The notes beneath the pieces are model-generated. The model saw nothing but the letters and a program-made list of their open reading frames with translations, did no database searches and had not been told where the DNA came from. From contig CP012156.1 in assembly GCA_001602435.1 (NCBI GenBank), positions 1,322,001 through 1,386,000 on the forward strand: 64,000 bases of DNA. Direction: 5' to 3'. This stretch comes from Hyphomonadaceae bacterium UKL13-1 (GTDB taxonomy: Bacteria; Pseudomonadota; Alphaproteobacteria; Caulobacterales; Aquidulcibacteraceae). Numbering within the stretch: the first letter of the stretch is position 1; each line of letters begins with the position of its first letter. This document shows, piece after piece, positions 49,398 through 59,257 of the stretch. The translations under genes were made by a program, and so were the position numbers.

Positions 49398-51323
49398 TTA
49401 GGCCGCGAGGGAAGCGTTCTTTGGTTGGGTTTCTTGCTGAAAGATTGGTTCCGCCGCGCGATGGGCATCATCATAATGCAGGATTGTCAATTCAAACATC
49501 GAGCCGACGTCAGTCTCGCTGCTAACTGTCACATCGCCGCCCATCAAGCGCGCGAGTTTGCGGGTGATGGCCAAGCCAAGACCTGTACCGCCAAATTTGC
49601 GGGTGGTGGAATCATCGGCCTGCACAAACGGATCAAAAATGCGCGTCACCTGTTCGGCGGTCATCCCAATCCCATTGTCCTTCACTTGGAACAACAAATG
49701 ATCCCCGCGCTGCTTGAGCTCGAGGGTGACAACGCCATTGGACGTGAACTTCGCTGCGTTGGATGCCAGATTAAACAGACATTGGCGCAACCGCATGGGG
49801 TCACCAAAGGCTTGGGTTATCGGGGCAGCTTGAATGGCCAACACATTGCCATTGTTTTCGAGGATTGGCCGAATGGTATCGGCGACCTCCTGTAAAATGG
49901 CCGCAGGTGAATAGGCGATTGCTTCGGTTTCCATAGAACCAGCTTCAATCTTTGACAGATCCAAGATCTGATTGATCACGCTCAACAAATGCTTCCCGGC
50001 ACCTTTAATCCGCTCGGCATCAGCCCTACTTTGCGCCTGGTTTGCCCCTTGAAGGTCTTCTTCGAGGATTTCAGCATAGCCGATGACGGCATTGAGTGGC
50101 GTGCGCAACTCGTGGCTCATGATGGCCAAGAATGCCGACTTCGCCTTGTTTGCCGCAACAGCACTTGCCCGCTCGGCTTCGGCTTCAAGCCGTCCCGCAG
50201 CATCAATACGCAAACGCTCAAATGCACGGGCGAGGGCGCCCACCTCATCCGCACGCTCTTGTAACGGTGTTTTCTCGCTCAGATCGCCCGCGACAAAGCG
50301 TTCGGCGACTTGGGTGAGAAGGGTCAATGGTTTCGTCACGCGGAAGCGTAAGAAGGCGAACACAAAGACAAGTGCCACCGCAAATAGGATGGATGTCGCC
50401 AACAGAGATTGGTTGCGCGCCGTTTCCAGGCGGTCGATGCGTTCTTCCAAAAGATGGGTCAGCTCGTTCGCGACAATGAGACTGACGTCATGAAACTGCT
50501 TGCGCGCTTGCCACTCCAGTGAGGCAGCGACTTTTGGCTCAAATATCTCGCTGCCACCCAAAAGTCGGCGGGTGTAGGTATCTAGACGGTCTAGCGAACG
50601 AATACCTTCGGCAAATTCATTTTGGAAAATGCCAAGGCGCTCTGCACGCTGCGAGTGGCGTAAGGCAGAGGAAGCAGAATCTTCCAGTTGGCTGATCGCC
50701 ACACGGTAGCCACCGCTCAGTCGCAATAACTCGTTGCCGTCAGTTGTAACGTCGGATTTGTCTTCGCTGCGGAAATAGCCCATCGCAGCGGCTTTTGCAT
50801 CAAGTATAGCTTGGGTCTCTGGAAAGCGAACGATCAGCAAATCCATTAGATAATAGGAATCAAGCTCTGGATCCAAGATCAGGTTTGACGCATCCCCAAC
50901 TTGACTGGTCAGCGTCCGCAGTTTTGAGCGAATGGTGTTCACCGAACCAATCTCAGCTCGTCCGCTTGCTGCGATCTCGAGTAAATCGTCGGAGACTTGT
51001 TCTACCGTGGAATCCGTAGAAAAAGCTGTGCCATAGCGCCCTTGGGTTCGCTTGAGGTCAGATACCGACGTAAAAAGTTGCGAGGTTAGCGCACCGCTTG
51101 TTTCGGTCTGAAACATCGCTTGGCCAAGGCTGATATCGGCTTCGTTAATGGCTTTTGCCATTTCAACGCCGCGAATTTCCTTTTGAGCAAAGTCGATGGC
51201 CTTCTGCTGTTCTTGCAAAAACAAGACAAGCAGAAGCGCGATCGGTGCCAGAAAAGCAGCGACCGCAACCGTCAGGCTGGCTGTCAGATTGAATGCACGA
51301 GGGGTCACAGTACGAAGGTTCAT
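49398..51323 (-). CDS. Membrane-bound hybrid-free sensor histidine kinase
   Basis: The 641-residue protein has two membrane helices (about residues 12-33 and 300-320) around a long periplasmic/extracytoplasmic alpha-helical sensor (for example [16 protein letters not shown]), then a HAMP linker ([19 protein letters not shown]), the phosphoacceptor histidine in [19 protein letters not shown] and ATPase motifs NLASNAAKF (N box), DNGIGMT (G1) and [13 protein letters not shown] (G2). It would phosphorylate a response regulator that is not adjacent. The promoter has a perfect 12-bp palindrome next to the start codon (51329-51340). The input signal is unknown. Confidence 0.92.
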   Translation of the reverse strand: MNLRTVTPRAFNLTASLTVAVAAFLAPIALLLVLFLQEQQKAIDFAQKEIRGVEMAKAINEADISLGQAMFQTETSGALTSQLFTSVSDLKRTQGRYGTAFSTDSTVEQVSDDLLEIAASGRAEIGSVNTIRSKLRTLTSQVGDASNLILDPELDSYYLMDLLIVRFPETQAILDAKAAAMGYFRSEDKSDVTTDGNELLRLSGGYRVAISQLEDSASSALRHSQRAERLGIFQNEFAEGIRSLDRLDTYTRRLLGGSEIFEPKVAASLEWQARKQFHDVSLIVANELTHLLEERIDRLETARNQSLLATSILFAVALVFVFAFLRFRVTKPLTLLTQVAERFVAGDLSEKTPLQERADEVGALARAFERLRIDAAGRLEAEAERASAVAANKAKSAFLAIMSHELRTPLNAVIGYAEILEEDLQGANQAQSRADAERIKGAGKHLLSVINQILDLSKIEAGSMETEAIAYSPAAILQEVADTIRPILENNGNVLAIQAAPITQAFGDPMRLRQCLFNLASNAAKFTSNGVVTLELKQRGDHLLFQVKDNGIGMTAEQVTRIFDPFVQADDSTTRKFGGTGLGLAITRKLARLMGGDVTVSSETDVGSMFELTILHYDDAHRAAEPIFQQETQPKNASLAA

Positions 51324-51328
51324 TACCT

Positions 51329-51340
51329 GTCGTATACGAC
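51329..51340. promoter_or_regulatory. 12-bp palindrome just before the histidine kinase start
   Basis: GTCGTATACGAC is a perfect palindrome ending 6 bp before the start codon (minus strand). Its central GTATAC and placement could mark an operator or be chance. Function unproven. Confidence 0.35.
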
Positions 51341-51386
51341 CCTGAGGTTATCATTGCGCTAAAACGGATTAAGCAATTGCGCGCAA

Positions 51387-51410
51387 ACGGGCCGCTTTGA
51401 CACGGCCCGT
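51387..51410 (-). terminator. Terminator after ccrM
   Basis: ACGGGCCG / CGGCCCGT (51387-51394, 51403-51410) make a perfect stem with an eight-base loop. On the minus strand it is preceded by CAAAAAG and followed by TTTGCG, a short U stretch. It lies between ccrM and the histidine kinase. Confidence 0.5.
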
Positions 51411-51437
51411 CACGGCTTTTTGGGGGCTTTGGCGGTT

Positions 51438-52685
<1,248 letters not shown>

Positions 52686-52741
52686 TCAGGGCTTACGCGA
52701 CCCCTTGTTAAGACGAGCCAATTTGATAGCCACGTCCTAAA

Positions 52742-53164
52742 CTAGCGGCATTTGCCATAGCGGTCAGGCGAGGCACTTGGGCCACCACGGATACCTGGTG
52801 GGTTTTCCCAATTTGTACCGCGACCACCGACAGGGCCTGGCGGATTGTTGTCATTGTCGAGCCAGCAGCGGGACTTTTGGTTCCAGAACCCAAAAGTCGG
52901 GTGCCAATAGCCAAAATGGGCATTGTAATAATAGCCATGATTATGCGGCGCGAAGGCATAGCGTATGCCTTTGTGACGGTAGTAGCGATCCGGCGACGTG
53001 CCCGGGCCACCGCGCGGGCCTGGTGGGTTTTCCCAATTTGTGCCGGGACCGCCGGCGCGACCGGGGGGATTATTGTCGCGATCCTTGGCAAAGGCAGGGG
53101 CACTGGCACCGGCCAGTAGGACGAGGGCAGCGGCAGCCGTAAGCAAGCTTGGAATAGGTTTCAT
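52742..53164 (-). CDS. Small secreted protein with duplicated WENPPG motif
   Basis: From ATG 53164, with GGAGATG upstream, the protein is 140 residues with a clear signal peptide (LLTAAAALVLLAGASAPAFA, cleavage after AFA). The mature protein has two copies of a Pro/Gly-rich block, DNNPPG..GGPGTNWENPPG..GGPGTSPDRY and DNNPPG..GGRGTNWENPPG..GGPSASPDRY, one at each end, and between them about 35 residues rich in Tyr, His, Phe and Trp (YAFAPHNHGYYYNAHFGYWHPTF). A single cysteine pair (in SRCWL and at the C-terminal GKC) is present. I do not recognise the family. It lies between ccrM and rnhB, so the function cannot be taken from neighbours. Confidence 0.78.
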   Translation of the reverse strand: MKPIPSLLTAAAALVLLAGASAPAFAKDRDNNPPGRAGGPGTNWENPPGPRGGPGTSPDRYYRHKGIRYAFAPHNHGYYYNAHFGYWHPTFGFWNQKSRCWLDNDNNPPGPVGGRGTNWENPPGIRGGPSASPDRYGKCR

Positions 53165-53253
53165 GTTACATCTCCATCGGTTGGGTCCCGTCGAGATGAG
53201 AAACGTAGCGATGGGCGCTATTCCGTCTGACGCTGTCGCCACATTGCAGAATT

Positions 53254-53880
53254 TTAATCCTGGAAGGACTGCAGCACTTTTGCGACGGGCTTGTAACTTA
53301 GCCGGTGGATCGGGGAGGGGCCTAAGCGCGCCAAAGCGTCTTGATGGGCTTTGGTGCCATAGCCCTTGTGCTGGGCAAAGCCATAGCCCGGATAGAGATC
53401 GTCCGCCTCGGCCATCAAGCGGTCGCGTGCGACCTTAGCCAGAATGGAGGCGGCTGCGATGGACAGCGAAAGATGATCGCCGCCGACCACGCAAAACGCA
53501 GGGCAGATAAGGTCTGGTGTCCGATTCCCATCCACAAGCGCGAGACTGGGTACTTGGTTTAGCCCTTGAGCTGCCATCGCCATCGCCTTCAAAGTAGCCT
53601 TTAGAATATTTGTAGAATCAATTTCTTGCGCAGAGATCATCGCAAGGGAACTGGCGAGGGCTTGGTCTTGAATCACATCGAACAGGGCTTCGCGCTGGGC
53701 GTGGGTTAAGCGCTTAGAATCATCAATGCCATTAGGCAGGTGTTTGGGGTTGAGGATGACCGCAGCCGCCGATACGGGGCCGGCCCACGGTCCGCGTCCG
53801 GCTTCATCAATGCCACAAACCGCTTCAAGCGGCACGCGCAGCTGTTTGGCATAGGCTGTTTCAAGGGTCAGGTCGGGCAT
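53254..53880 (-). CDS. rnhB: Ribonuclease HII
   Basis: The 208-residue protein (ATG 53880) has the RNase HII active-site segments GIDEAGRGPWAGP (Asp/Glu), DDSKRLTHAQR and LALVDGNRTPDL, plus IAAASILAKVARDRLM. It cuts RNA in RNA-DNA hybrids and removes ribonucleotides from DNA. An upstream in-frame ATG at 53919 has a close GGGAG but would place the start nearly within the divergent gene's leader; the long open frame to 54033 overlaps that gene and is not accepted. It is next to the divergent 53991 gene and near ccrM, as in many alphaproteobacteria. Confidence 0.92.
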   Translation of the reverse strand: MPDLTLETAYAKQLRVPLEAVCGIDEAGRGPWAGPVSAAAVILNPKHLPNGIDDSKRLTHAQREALFDVIQDQALASSLAMISAQEIDSTNILKATLKAMAMAAQGLNQVPSLALVDGNRTPDLICPAFCVVGGDHLSLSIAAASILAKVARDRLMAEADDLYPGYGFAQHKGYGTKAHQDALARLGPSPIHRLSYKPVAKVLQSFQD

Positions 53881-53990
53881 CGCTGCAACACTATGGCGGA
53901 TTCGCTCAAGAATTCGCATCTCTCCCACATCGGCCCCCTTTCTTATCTTGGGCGGCTTGCTATGGTCGCCCAACCACATAGGAAGCACCC

Positions 53991-54284
53991 ATGAGCAGCA
54001 AGACCGAGCCAAGCCAGTTTGACGCCTATTCAAAGGCCGAAACCGACGAACCGTTTTTCACGCTTTTGGCACGTGATCCAATCGCGCCATCCTTGGTGGA
54101 GGCTTGGGCCTATTTGCGGTCTGGCCAGATTGGCGCGGCCGAGATTGCGTTTAAGCAAGCCGTAGATGCTGCAACCCATATTGATCCACAAATGCCAGGT
54201 GAAGCGCAAATTCGCTCTGCCTTCGAGGTCGCCGACGAGTGCCGTCAGTGGGCGCGCTCGAAAATGGTGTCAGGACGCCGGTAA
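53991..54284 (+). CDS. Hypothetical 97-residue protein
   Basis: The protein is soluble and helical, with no signal peptide or metal site. The stretch ARDPIAPSLVEAWAYLRSGQIGAAEIAFKQAVD looks like one TPR-like helical hairpin. AGGAAGC at the right distance supports the start. It ends 3 bp before the MATE transporter start and is probably in an operon with it. I know no named family. Confidence 0.65.
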   Translation: MSSKTEPSQFDAYSKAETDEPFFTLLARDPIAPSLVEAWAYLRSGQIGAAEIAFKQAVDAATHIDPQMPGEAQIRSAFEVADECRQWARSKMVSGRR

Positions 54285-54287
54285 ACC

Positions 54288-55679
54288 ATGACTTCTGCCC
54301 CCGACGCGGCAGTTCTGCCGCAAGGTGGGCTGTTGAAAAAACTCCTTTTATTAGCTGGACCCGTAGCGGGATCGAATGTGCTTGTCATGTTGATGGGCTT
54401 GGTCGATTCCATTCTGGTTGGCCGTCATTCTGCGACAGAGCTGGCAGAACTCGCTTTGGCGTGGAGCCTGAATGGCACGGCGCTGGTCGCGACCATCGGG
54501 CTGTTAGTGGGCGTACAAGTGTTGGCCGCGCGCCGCTATGGCGAGAATAACCCGCGCTCCATTGGCTTGATTTGGCGGCGCGGCATTGTCACCTCCATCG
54601 GGATGGGCTTCATCCTAGCCATTGTGTTGCACTTTGGCGCGCTGTGGGCACTTAACCATTTGGGTCAACAGCCGGATCTGGCTAGGGGGGCTGCCTCGTG
54701 CGCAGCGATCTTAGGCCTCAGCCTGCTTCCCAATGCGATCTATCTGACGTGCGCGAAAACCTTAGAAGCCTTGTCCCGGCCACGGGTTGCACTTGCTTTG
54801 ATGGCGGGGGCCAATGTGGTCAATTTGGCCTTGGCCTCTTACCTCGTGCCGCTACAAGGCGCTGATGGTGCTGCTTGGAGTACATTGGGTGCGCGGCTGT
54901 TTTTGGCCGTAGGCGCAATGATCTGGCTGTTGAACATGCCGGACGCCAAGCAATTTGGCTTCTTGGACTTCACTACCCGCGCCGCACCAGGTGAAGCGAA
55001 AGAACAAGTCTCCATCGGCCTTTCTGCTGCTGGAAGCGGGATTTTGGAGGCAGGTTCCTTCAACATCCTCACCATTATTGCGGGCCTTGCCGGTGTCGTC
55101 CAAGTCGGGGCGTTCAACATTGTGATGAATATCATGTCGATTGGCTTTATGCCGGCCATGGGGATTGCCTCTGCAACCGCTGTGATCGCCTCTAACGCGC
55201 GTGGCGCAGGCGATCTGGTAGGTGCGCGCAAGATCGCTTGGATGGGCCTTGGCCTATCTGGAATTTATGCGGCTTTGTTCTCAGTGGTAACGTGGGTTGC
55301 CGCAAAACCAATTGCGAGCGCTTTTACAACCGACCCGAGCCTGATGGCCTATGGCGCGGTATTGGTTGGACTTGTCTGGTTGATGGCCGTACCCGACTTC
55401 CTGCAAGTCGTGGCAGCCCAAGCCCTGCGCGCCCTTGGCAAGCCCTGGTTTCCCACAATGAGCCATTTTGTCTCATATGTGCTGGTTATGTCGCCCTTAG
55501 GCTGGCTGTTTTGTATTCATTTCGAACGTGGCGCACGCGGTCTTGTTGAGGCCGTTGCCCTAGCCAGCATTGTTTCAGCGGGCATTTTGGTGCTTCGACT
55601 TTTGGTGTTAGGTCCGATCTCCTCGACTGAGGCCGCAAAAGCAGTCGATCCCCAAGCGGATGAGACCTTATCCCCATAA
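54288..55679 (+). CDS. MATE family multidrug efflux transporter
   Basis: The 463-residue protein has twelve hydrophobic helices in two similar halves, typical of MATE. LLLLAGPVAGSNVLVMLMGLVDSILVGRHS at the N-terminus has the NorM-type first helix with the VD acid, and the second half has the matching ASAPAM-like GFMPAMGIASATAV. It pumps cationic compounds out using H+ or Na+. It starts 3 bp after the small gene upstream and is followed 84 bp later by a small membrane protein gene on the same strand. Confidence 0.92.
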   Translation: MTSAPDAAVLPQGGLLKKLLLLAGPVAGSNVLVMLMGLVDSILVGRHSATELAELALAWSLNGTALVATIGLLVGVQVLAARRYGENNPRSIGLIWRRGIVTSIGMGFILAIVLHFGALWALNHLGQQPDLARGAASCAAILGLSLLPNAIYLTCAKTLEALSRPRVALALMAGANVVNLALASYLVPLQGADGAAWSTLGARLFLAVGAMIWLLNMPDAKQFGFLDFTTRAAPGEAKEQVSIGLSAAGSGILEAGSFNILTIIAGLAGVVQVGAFNIVMNIMSIGFMPAMGIASATAVIASNARGAGDLVGARKIAWMGLGLSGIYAALFSVVTWVAAKPIASAFTTDPSLMAYGAVLVGLVWLMAVPDFLQVVAAQALRALGKPWFPTMSHFVSYVLVMSPLGWLFCIHFERGARGLVEAVALASIVSAGILVLRLLVLGPISSTEAAKAVDPQADETLSP

Positions 55680-55763
55680 ATAGCGATAGGGGCATTTGCG
55701 CTGGTCTCAATCTTGCGGTCTTTCACCCACCTGTACGGTTTCGGCACAGGATGGGAGGATTAC

Positions 55764-55958
55764 GTGCGCACTTTTGGCAAGCGGCAATTACGTACGGCAG
55801 GGGCAACGGCCTTTTTAGGTCTGCTCGGCACGTCGGCTGCGCTTTTGCCAATCGCGATCTTTGCGTTGTTCAGCCAAGGCGAGCCCGCGCACTGGACCCT
55901 TTATGCCGGCGCATCCGTCGTCGGTGGTGCGGTTATTGGCTGGGTCCTGCGCCGCTAA
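55764..55958 (+). CDS. Small two-helix membrane protein
   Basis: GTG 55764 preceded by GGAGGA at a 4-base spacing gives a 64-residue protein with a basic N-terminus (MRTFGKRQLR) and two membrane helices (AFLGLLGTSAALLPIAIFALF and LYAGASVVGGAVIGWVL). The frame extends up to TTG 55713, but the ribosome-binding site favours the GTG. No family recognised. It converges on the gene at 55974 with 15 bp between stop codons. Confidence 0.65.
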   Translation: MRTFGKRQLRTAGATAFLGLLGTSAALLPIAIFALFSQGEPAHWTLYAGASVVGGAVIGWVLRR

Positions 55959-55973
55959 AGCCGGTTGGGGGGG

Positions 55974-56864
55974 CTAAACGCCCAAGATCCAGCCTTCTTC
56001 TTGCTCAATCGTCTCAATTTGCGCGTCGGTCAGGCCTTTAGCGGGGCCAAAGGCTGCGGCCAGTTTTCCAGCCTCATCCAAGGCCGCGAAATGTTCGGCT
56101 ATCGCGCGCACTTGTGCCAAGTCCTTCACCTCGCCAACGGCAGGTGTCGCCTTGACGATAGACGGATAGATTTCGGCCATCACGATTTTAACCCCGTCGA
56201 GGTCCTCACGCGATAAAGGCTTGTAGCCGGTTTCAAAAGGCCAAATCCGCGCATCGGCGCGCGCGTCACGCAGTTTTTTGACGACCGGGATCCCCATCAA
56301 AGCCTGCGAACCTACAGAGCCTGCCGTGTAAAGCTTCCATAGCGGGCTTGCGCCCTTTGCTGCTTGTTCGGCTAAACGATGCTCAGGCACATCGCCTGGG
56401 CCATGTGGGCGGGTCTTTTTGGATTGCAGCGTGGTCAGAACGTCGCGTGGTGGACACCCCCAGAATGGGAATGGCCCACCCGAAATCAGGCGGTTCATCA
56501 TGGCCGCCACTTGGAAGCGATTATTCGCATTATCTGGCTTGTCCTTGATTTCCTTGGTCAAGAAAGCTTGCATTGTCAGCCAAGGGGCGCCCTCAAACTT
56601 CAGGGCAGCCGAAGTCCCTTGTGGATAGCCAAAGGGGAAGTCAAAGCCGATCAAGGTGCGGTCGCCGCGCTTATCAAACTCAGCCAGTAGGCCGGTAATC
56701 GCTTCGAAAGCCGCCTTGCGGGTGGGTGGGTTTTGCGCCTCAAAACGCAATTGGAGACGCACATCGCGCCGCAACGTCCCAATCCAGATGGAATCCGCAC
56801 CGGTTGCAGGTTTCGCCGCAGCCGACCAGTCAACCATCACATAATTGTCGAAAAGGCGGCTCAT
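55974..56864 (-). CDS. Predicted RNase-H-like (DUF429-type) protein
   Basis: The 296-residue soluble protein begins FDNYVMVDWSAAAKP and contains LIGFDFPFGYPQGT, the pair of acidic segments (VDWS and GFDFPFG) that suggest a ribonuclease-H-like fold as in DUF429-type proteins. NNRFQVAAMMNRLISGGPFPFWG is another notable block, and the C-terminus has DEAGKLAAAFG. Similar alphaproteobacterial proteins are often given misleading names such as cobalamin or molybdopterin proteins; no such pathway genes are near here. Reaction unknown. Confidence 0.65.
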   Translation of the reverse strand: MSRLFDNYVMVDWSAAAKPATGADSIWIGTLRRDVRLQLRFEAQNPPTRKAAFEAITGLLAEFDKRGDRTLIGFDFPFGYPQGTSAALKFEGAPWLTMQAFLTKEIKDKPDNANNRFQVAAMMNRLISGGPFPFWGCPPRDVLTTLQSKKTRPHGPGDVPEHRLAEQAAKGASPLWKLYTAGSVGSQALMGIPVVKKLRDARADARIWPFETGYKPLSREDLDGVKIVMAEIYPSIVKATPAVGEVKDLAQVRAIAEHFAALDEAGKLAAAFGPAKGLTDAQIETIEQEEGWILGV

Positions 56865-57009
56865 GGGTGGTTTCCTATTCAGGGTCGAAAATTGAAGCGC
56901 GGCTTCTACAGGGCAAGACGACGTTCGTCACCCTTGAATTGCAATGCGCCAGGCCAGTCTGCGAACACATGCGAAACTGGCCTTGGCTTTTCGGGCGTTG
57001 GACGTCCGC

Positions 57010-58017
57010 TTAGGCGAGTTTGACCAACATTTTGCCAGCATTCGCACCACTGAATAGACCCATGAAGGCGGCTGGAGCTTTATCAATCCCATCCATCACG
57101 GTCTCTTCCCACTTGATCTGACCGTCTTTGATCCATCCGCCCATTTCAGCCAAGAATTGGCCTTGCATGCTGGCATAGTTGGACACGATGAAGCCTTGGA
57201 TCTTTAGGCTCTTACCAACAATGTAAACCAAATTACTGGGCCCCGGGACAGGTTCCGTCGCATTATATTGGCTGATCATGCCGCATTCAGCAAAGCGGGC
57301 ACCGGGGCGGGCCACTTCGAGGGCGACTTCGAGATGTTCACCGCCGACATTGTCGAAATAGATATCGATGCCTTGGGGGGCAGCCGCACGAACCGCCGCC
57401 AAGAGATCCGGCACCTTCTTATAATTGACGACTTCATCAACGCCGACAGATTTAAGCCACTCGCCTTTTTCATCCGAACCGCAAGAGGCCACGACCTTGC
57501 AGCCTTTGATCTTGGCGATCTGGCATACGAGCGAGCCAACAGCTCCTGCTGCGCCGGAGACGAAGACGGTGTCCCCGGGCTTTGGCGCGCCGATTTCAAG
57601 AAAGCCGCAATAAGCGGTCATGCCGGGCATGCCCATCACGCCCAAAAAGGCCTGCAAAGGGATGCCATGGGTGTCGATCTTGGTGAATAGGACTTTGGGG
57701 CCTGTTACAAATTCGCGCCAACCCAGCATGTGGCTGACAATGTCACCTACTTGAAAGTCAGGATCGCCGCTCTCAATCACTTCGCCAATCGCGTGGCCTT
57801 GCAGCGCTTCGCCCAATTGGAAGGGCGGCACATAGCTTGGGCGGTCGTACATGCGGCCGCGCATATAAGGGTCAACGCTCATCCAGTGGTTCTTCACTTG
57901 AACAAAGCCTGCAGCTGGGCTTGTGCTCTCGACGCTCGCGATCTCGAAGTTTTCAGCGACTGGCGAACCCTCTGGCCGCGACTTCAGGCGCACTTCTTTA
58001 GATGTAACTGCTGGCAT
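57010..58017 (-). CDS. NADP-dependent oxidoreductase, zinc-independent medium-chain family
   Basis: The 335-residue protein has the same fold as the one at 18513: GEALQGHAIGEVIES, a coenzyme motif GAAGAVGSLVCQIAKIKGCK and the family signature IYFDNVGGEHLEVALEVARPGARFAECGMIS. MSVDPYMRGRM near residue 48 is typical of prostaglandin-reductase/curcumin-reductase-like enzymes. It reduces activated carbon-carbon double bonds with NADPH. The start follows GGGAGAAACAC. It is monocistronic. The 276-bp gap upstream contains no visible feature beyond ordinary promoter sequence. Confidence 0.9.
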   Translation of the reverse strand: MPAVTSKEVRLKSRPEGSPVAENFEIASVESTSPAAGFVQVKNHWMSVDPYMRGRMYDRPSYVPPFQLGEALQGHAIGEVIESGDPDFQVGDIVSHMLGWREFVTGPKVLFTKIDTHGIPLQAFLGVMGMPGMTAYCGFLEIGAPKPGDTVFVSGAAGAVGSLVCQIAKIKGCKVVASCGSDEKGEWLKSVGVDEVVNYKKVPDLLAAVRAAAPQGIDIYFDNVGGEHLEVALEVARPGARFAECGMISQYNATEPVPGPSNLVYIVGKSLKIQGFIVSNYASMQGQFLAEMGGWIKDGQIKWEETVMDGIDKAPAAFMGLFSGANAGKMLVKLA

Positions 58018-58293
58018 GTGTTTCTCCCTGTTATGTGGTGGTACTCTTGTACGCTTCTAGGATGGGAATGACGGTCTTTTTGGGGGCGGGTCAAGTCATC
58101 CAGGCGAAGGCATTTGGAGCCTGCTGTAAATGTTTCCGGGAAATCGCTGGTTTGCTGAAGTTTTTTCTGGCGCACGATTGATGGACGCAAGCGTTTTATG
58201 CTTGAGCACCACGCGCTTGTGACAGATGCGTGAAGCCACTGTGACAAATAGGGACGACAGACCCGATGATGGGGGCCCAATCAAGGGTGCCCA

Positions 58294-59226
58294 ATGAGGG
58301 TTAAAGGAGCCGGTAAGAGCTTGTTGAAGGTGGGACTCATTGGTGCTGGTGTCGCGGGGGAGCGGCATGCTGCTGCGCTACGCGTGACGCCGGGGGCGAA
58401 TCTCCTCGGTCTCTATGAGCCAGATGTGCGGCGCTCTGAAGGCTTATGCGCACGGTTTGGAATTGAGCCCTTGTCACTCGAGACGTTGCTTGAGCAGGCT
58501 GACGCGGTGATCATCGCGGCTCCTGCAGGGACCCACGGTCGTTTAAGTCTTCAGGCCCTCGCTCAAGGATGCCATGTCCTAGTCGAGCGTCCAATTGCGA
58601 CCTCGCGCGACGAAGCGCAACAGATGGTGGCCGAGGCGCGCGCCAAAAACTTGATTTTGCAAGTCGGCCACCGTGAAGGGCCGATGATTGGTGCGCTGGG
58701 CCTAACACCTAGCATGGTTGGATTACGCAGCTTTGAAGCGGTGCGCGAAGCCCCCCCGCGGGAGCATGTCAGCGATGTTTCCGTTATTCTCGATCTGATG
58801 ATCCAAGATATTTATGTGGCAGCCGTCTTGTTTGGCTCGCGCGCTGTTTCGGTGCGGGCGACCAAGCTTGGTGGTCGCGGTGCGGCAATTGATTCTGCTG
58901 AAGCGCGGGTACGATTCAAAGGCGGCGGGGAAGCCCGCCTGCGCGCGACACGGACCGCGAGTGTTCGCACCACGCAATGGATGTTGGATACTGGACAAGC
59001 GCAAGCGCAAATGAGCGTCGATTTTGTGCGCGGCGTGGTCACGCATGGGGCTAATTGGCCAAATCCAAGGCCATTTTTGGCCCAAGATTCAGACCCAGTC
59101 GCCCAAATGTTGGCTCAGTTTGTAGCTGCTTGTTCTGCGCCTTATGCGGAAGTGTCCAACCAAGATGCACTCACCGCAATGGACTTGGCCCTTCAAATTG
59201 AAACCATTCTCAGCGCAAACCTTTGA
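58294..59226 (+). CDS. Gfo/Idh/MocA family oxidoreductase with variant EKP motif
   Basis: The 310-residue protein has the Rossmann motif GLIGAGVAGERHAAALRV near residue 13, and GHREGPMIGALG in the middle. The family normally has EKP with a catalytic lysine near residue 90; here it reads VERPIATS, so the lysine is an arginine. That may reduce or change the activity. Members oxidise or reduce sugars, inositols and related compounds with NAD(P). An alternative start after AAGGAG at about 58318 (TTG) exists. It ends 31 bp before NAD+ synthetase and may be in the same operon. Confidence 0.8.
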   Translation: MRVKGAGKSLLKVGLIGAGVAGERHAAALRVTPGANLLGLYEPDVRRSEGLCARFGIEPLSLETLLEQADAVIIAAPAGTHGRLSLQALAQGCHVLVERPIATSRDEAQQMVAEARAKNLILQVGHREGPMIGALGLTPSMVGLRSFEAVREAPPREHVSDVSVILDLMIQDIYVAAVLFGSRAVSVRATKLGGRGAAIDSAEARVRFKGGGEARLRATRTASVRTTQWMLDTGQAQAQMSVDFVRGVVTHGANWPNPRPFLAQDSDPVAQMLAQFVAACSAPYAEVSNQDALTAMDLALQIETILSANL

Positions 59227-59257
59227 ACCAAACCGCGCATCGGGTTAGTTTAGGCAC

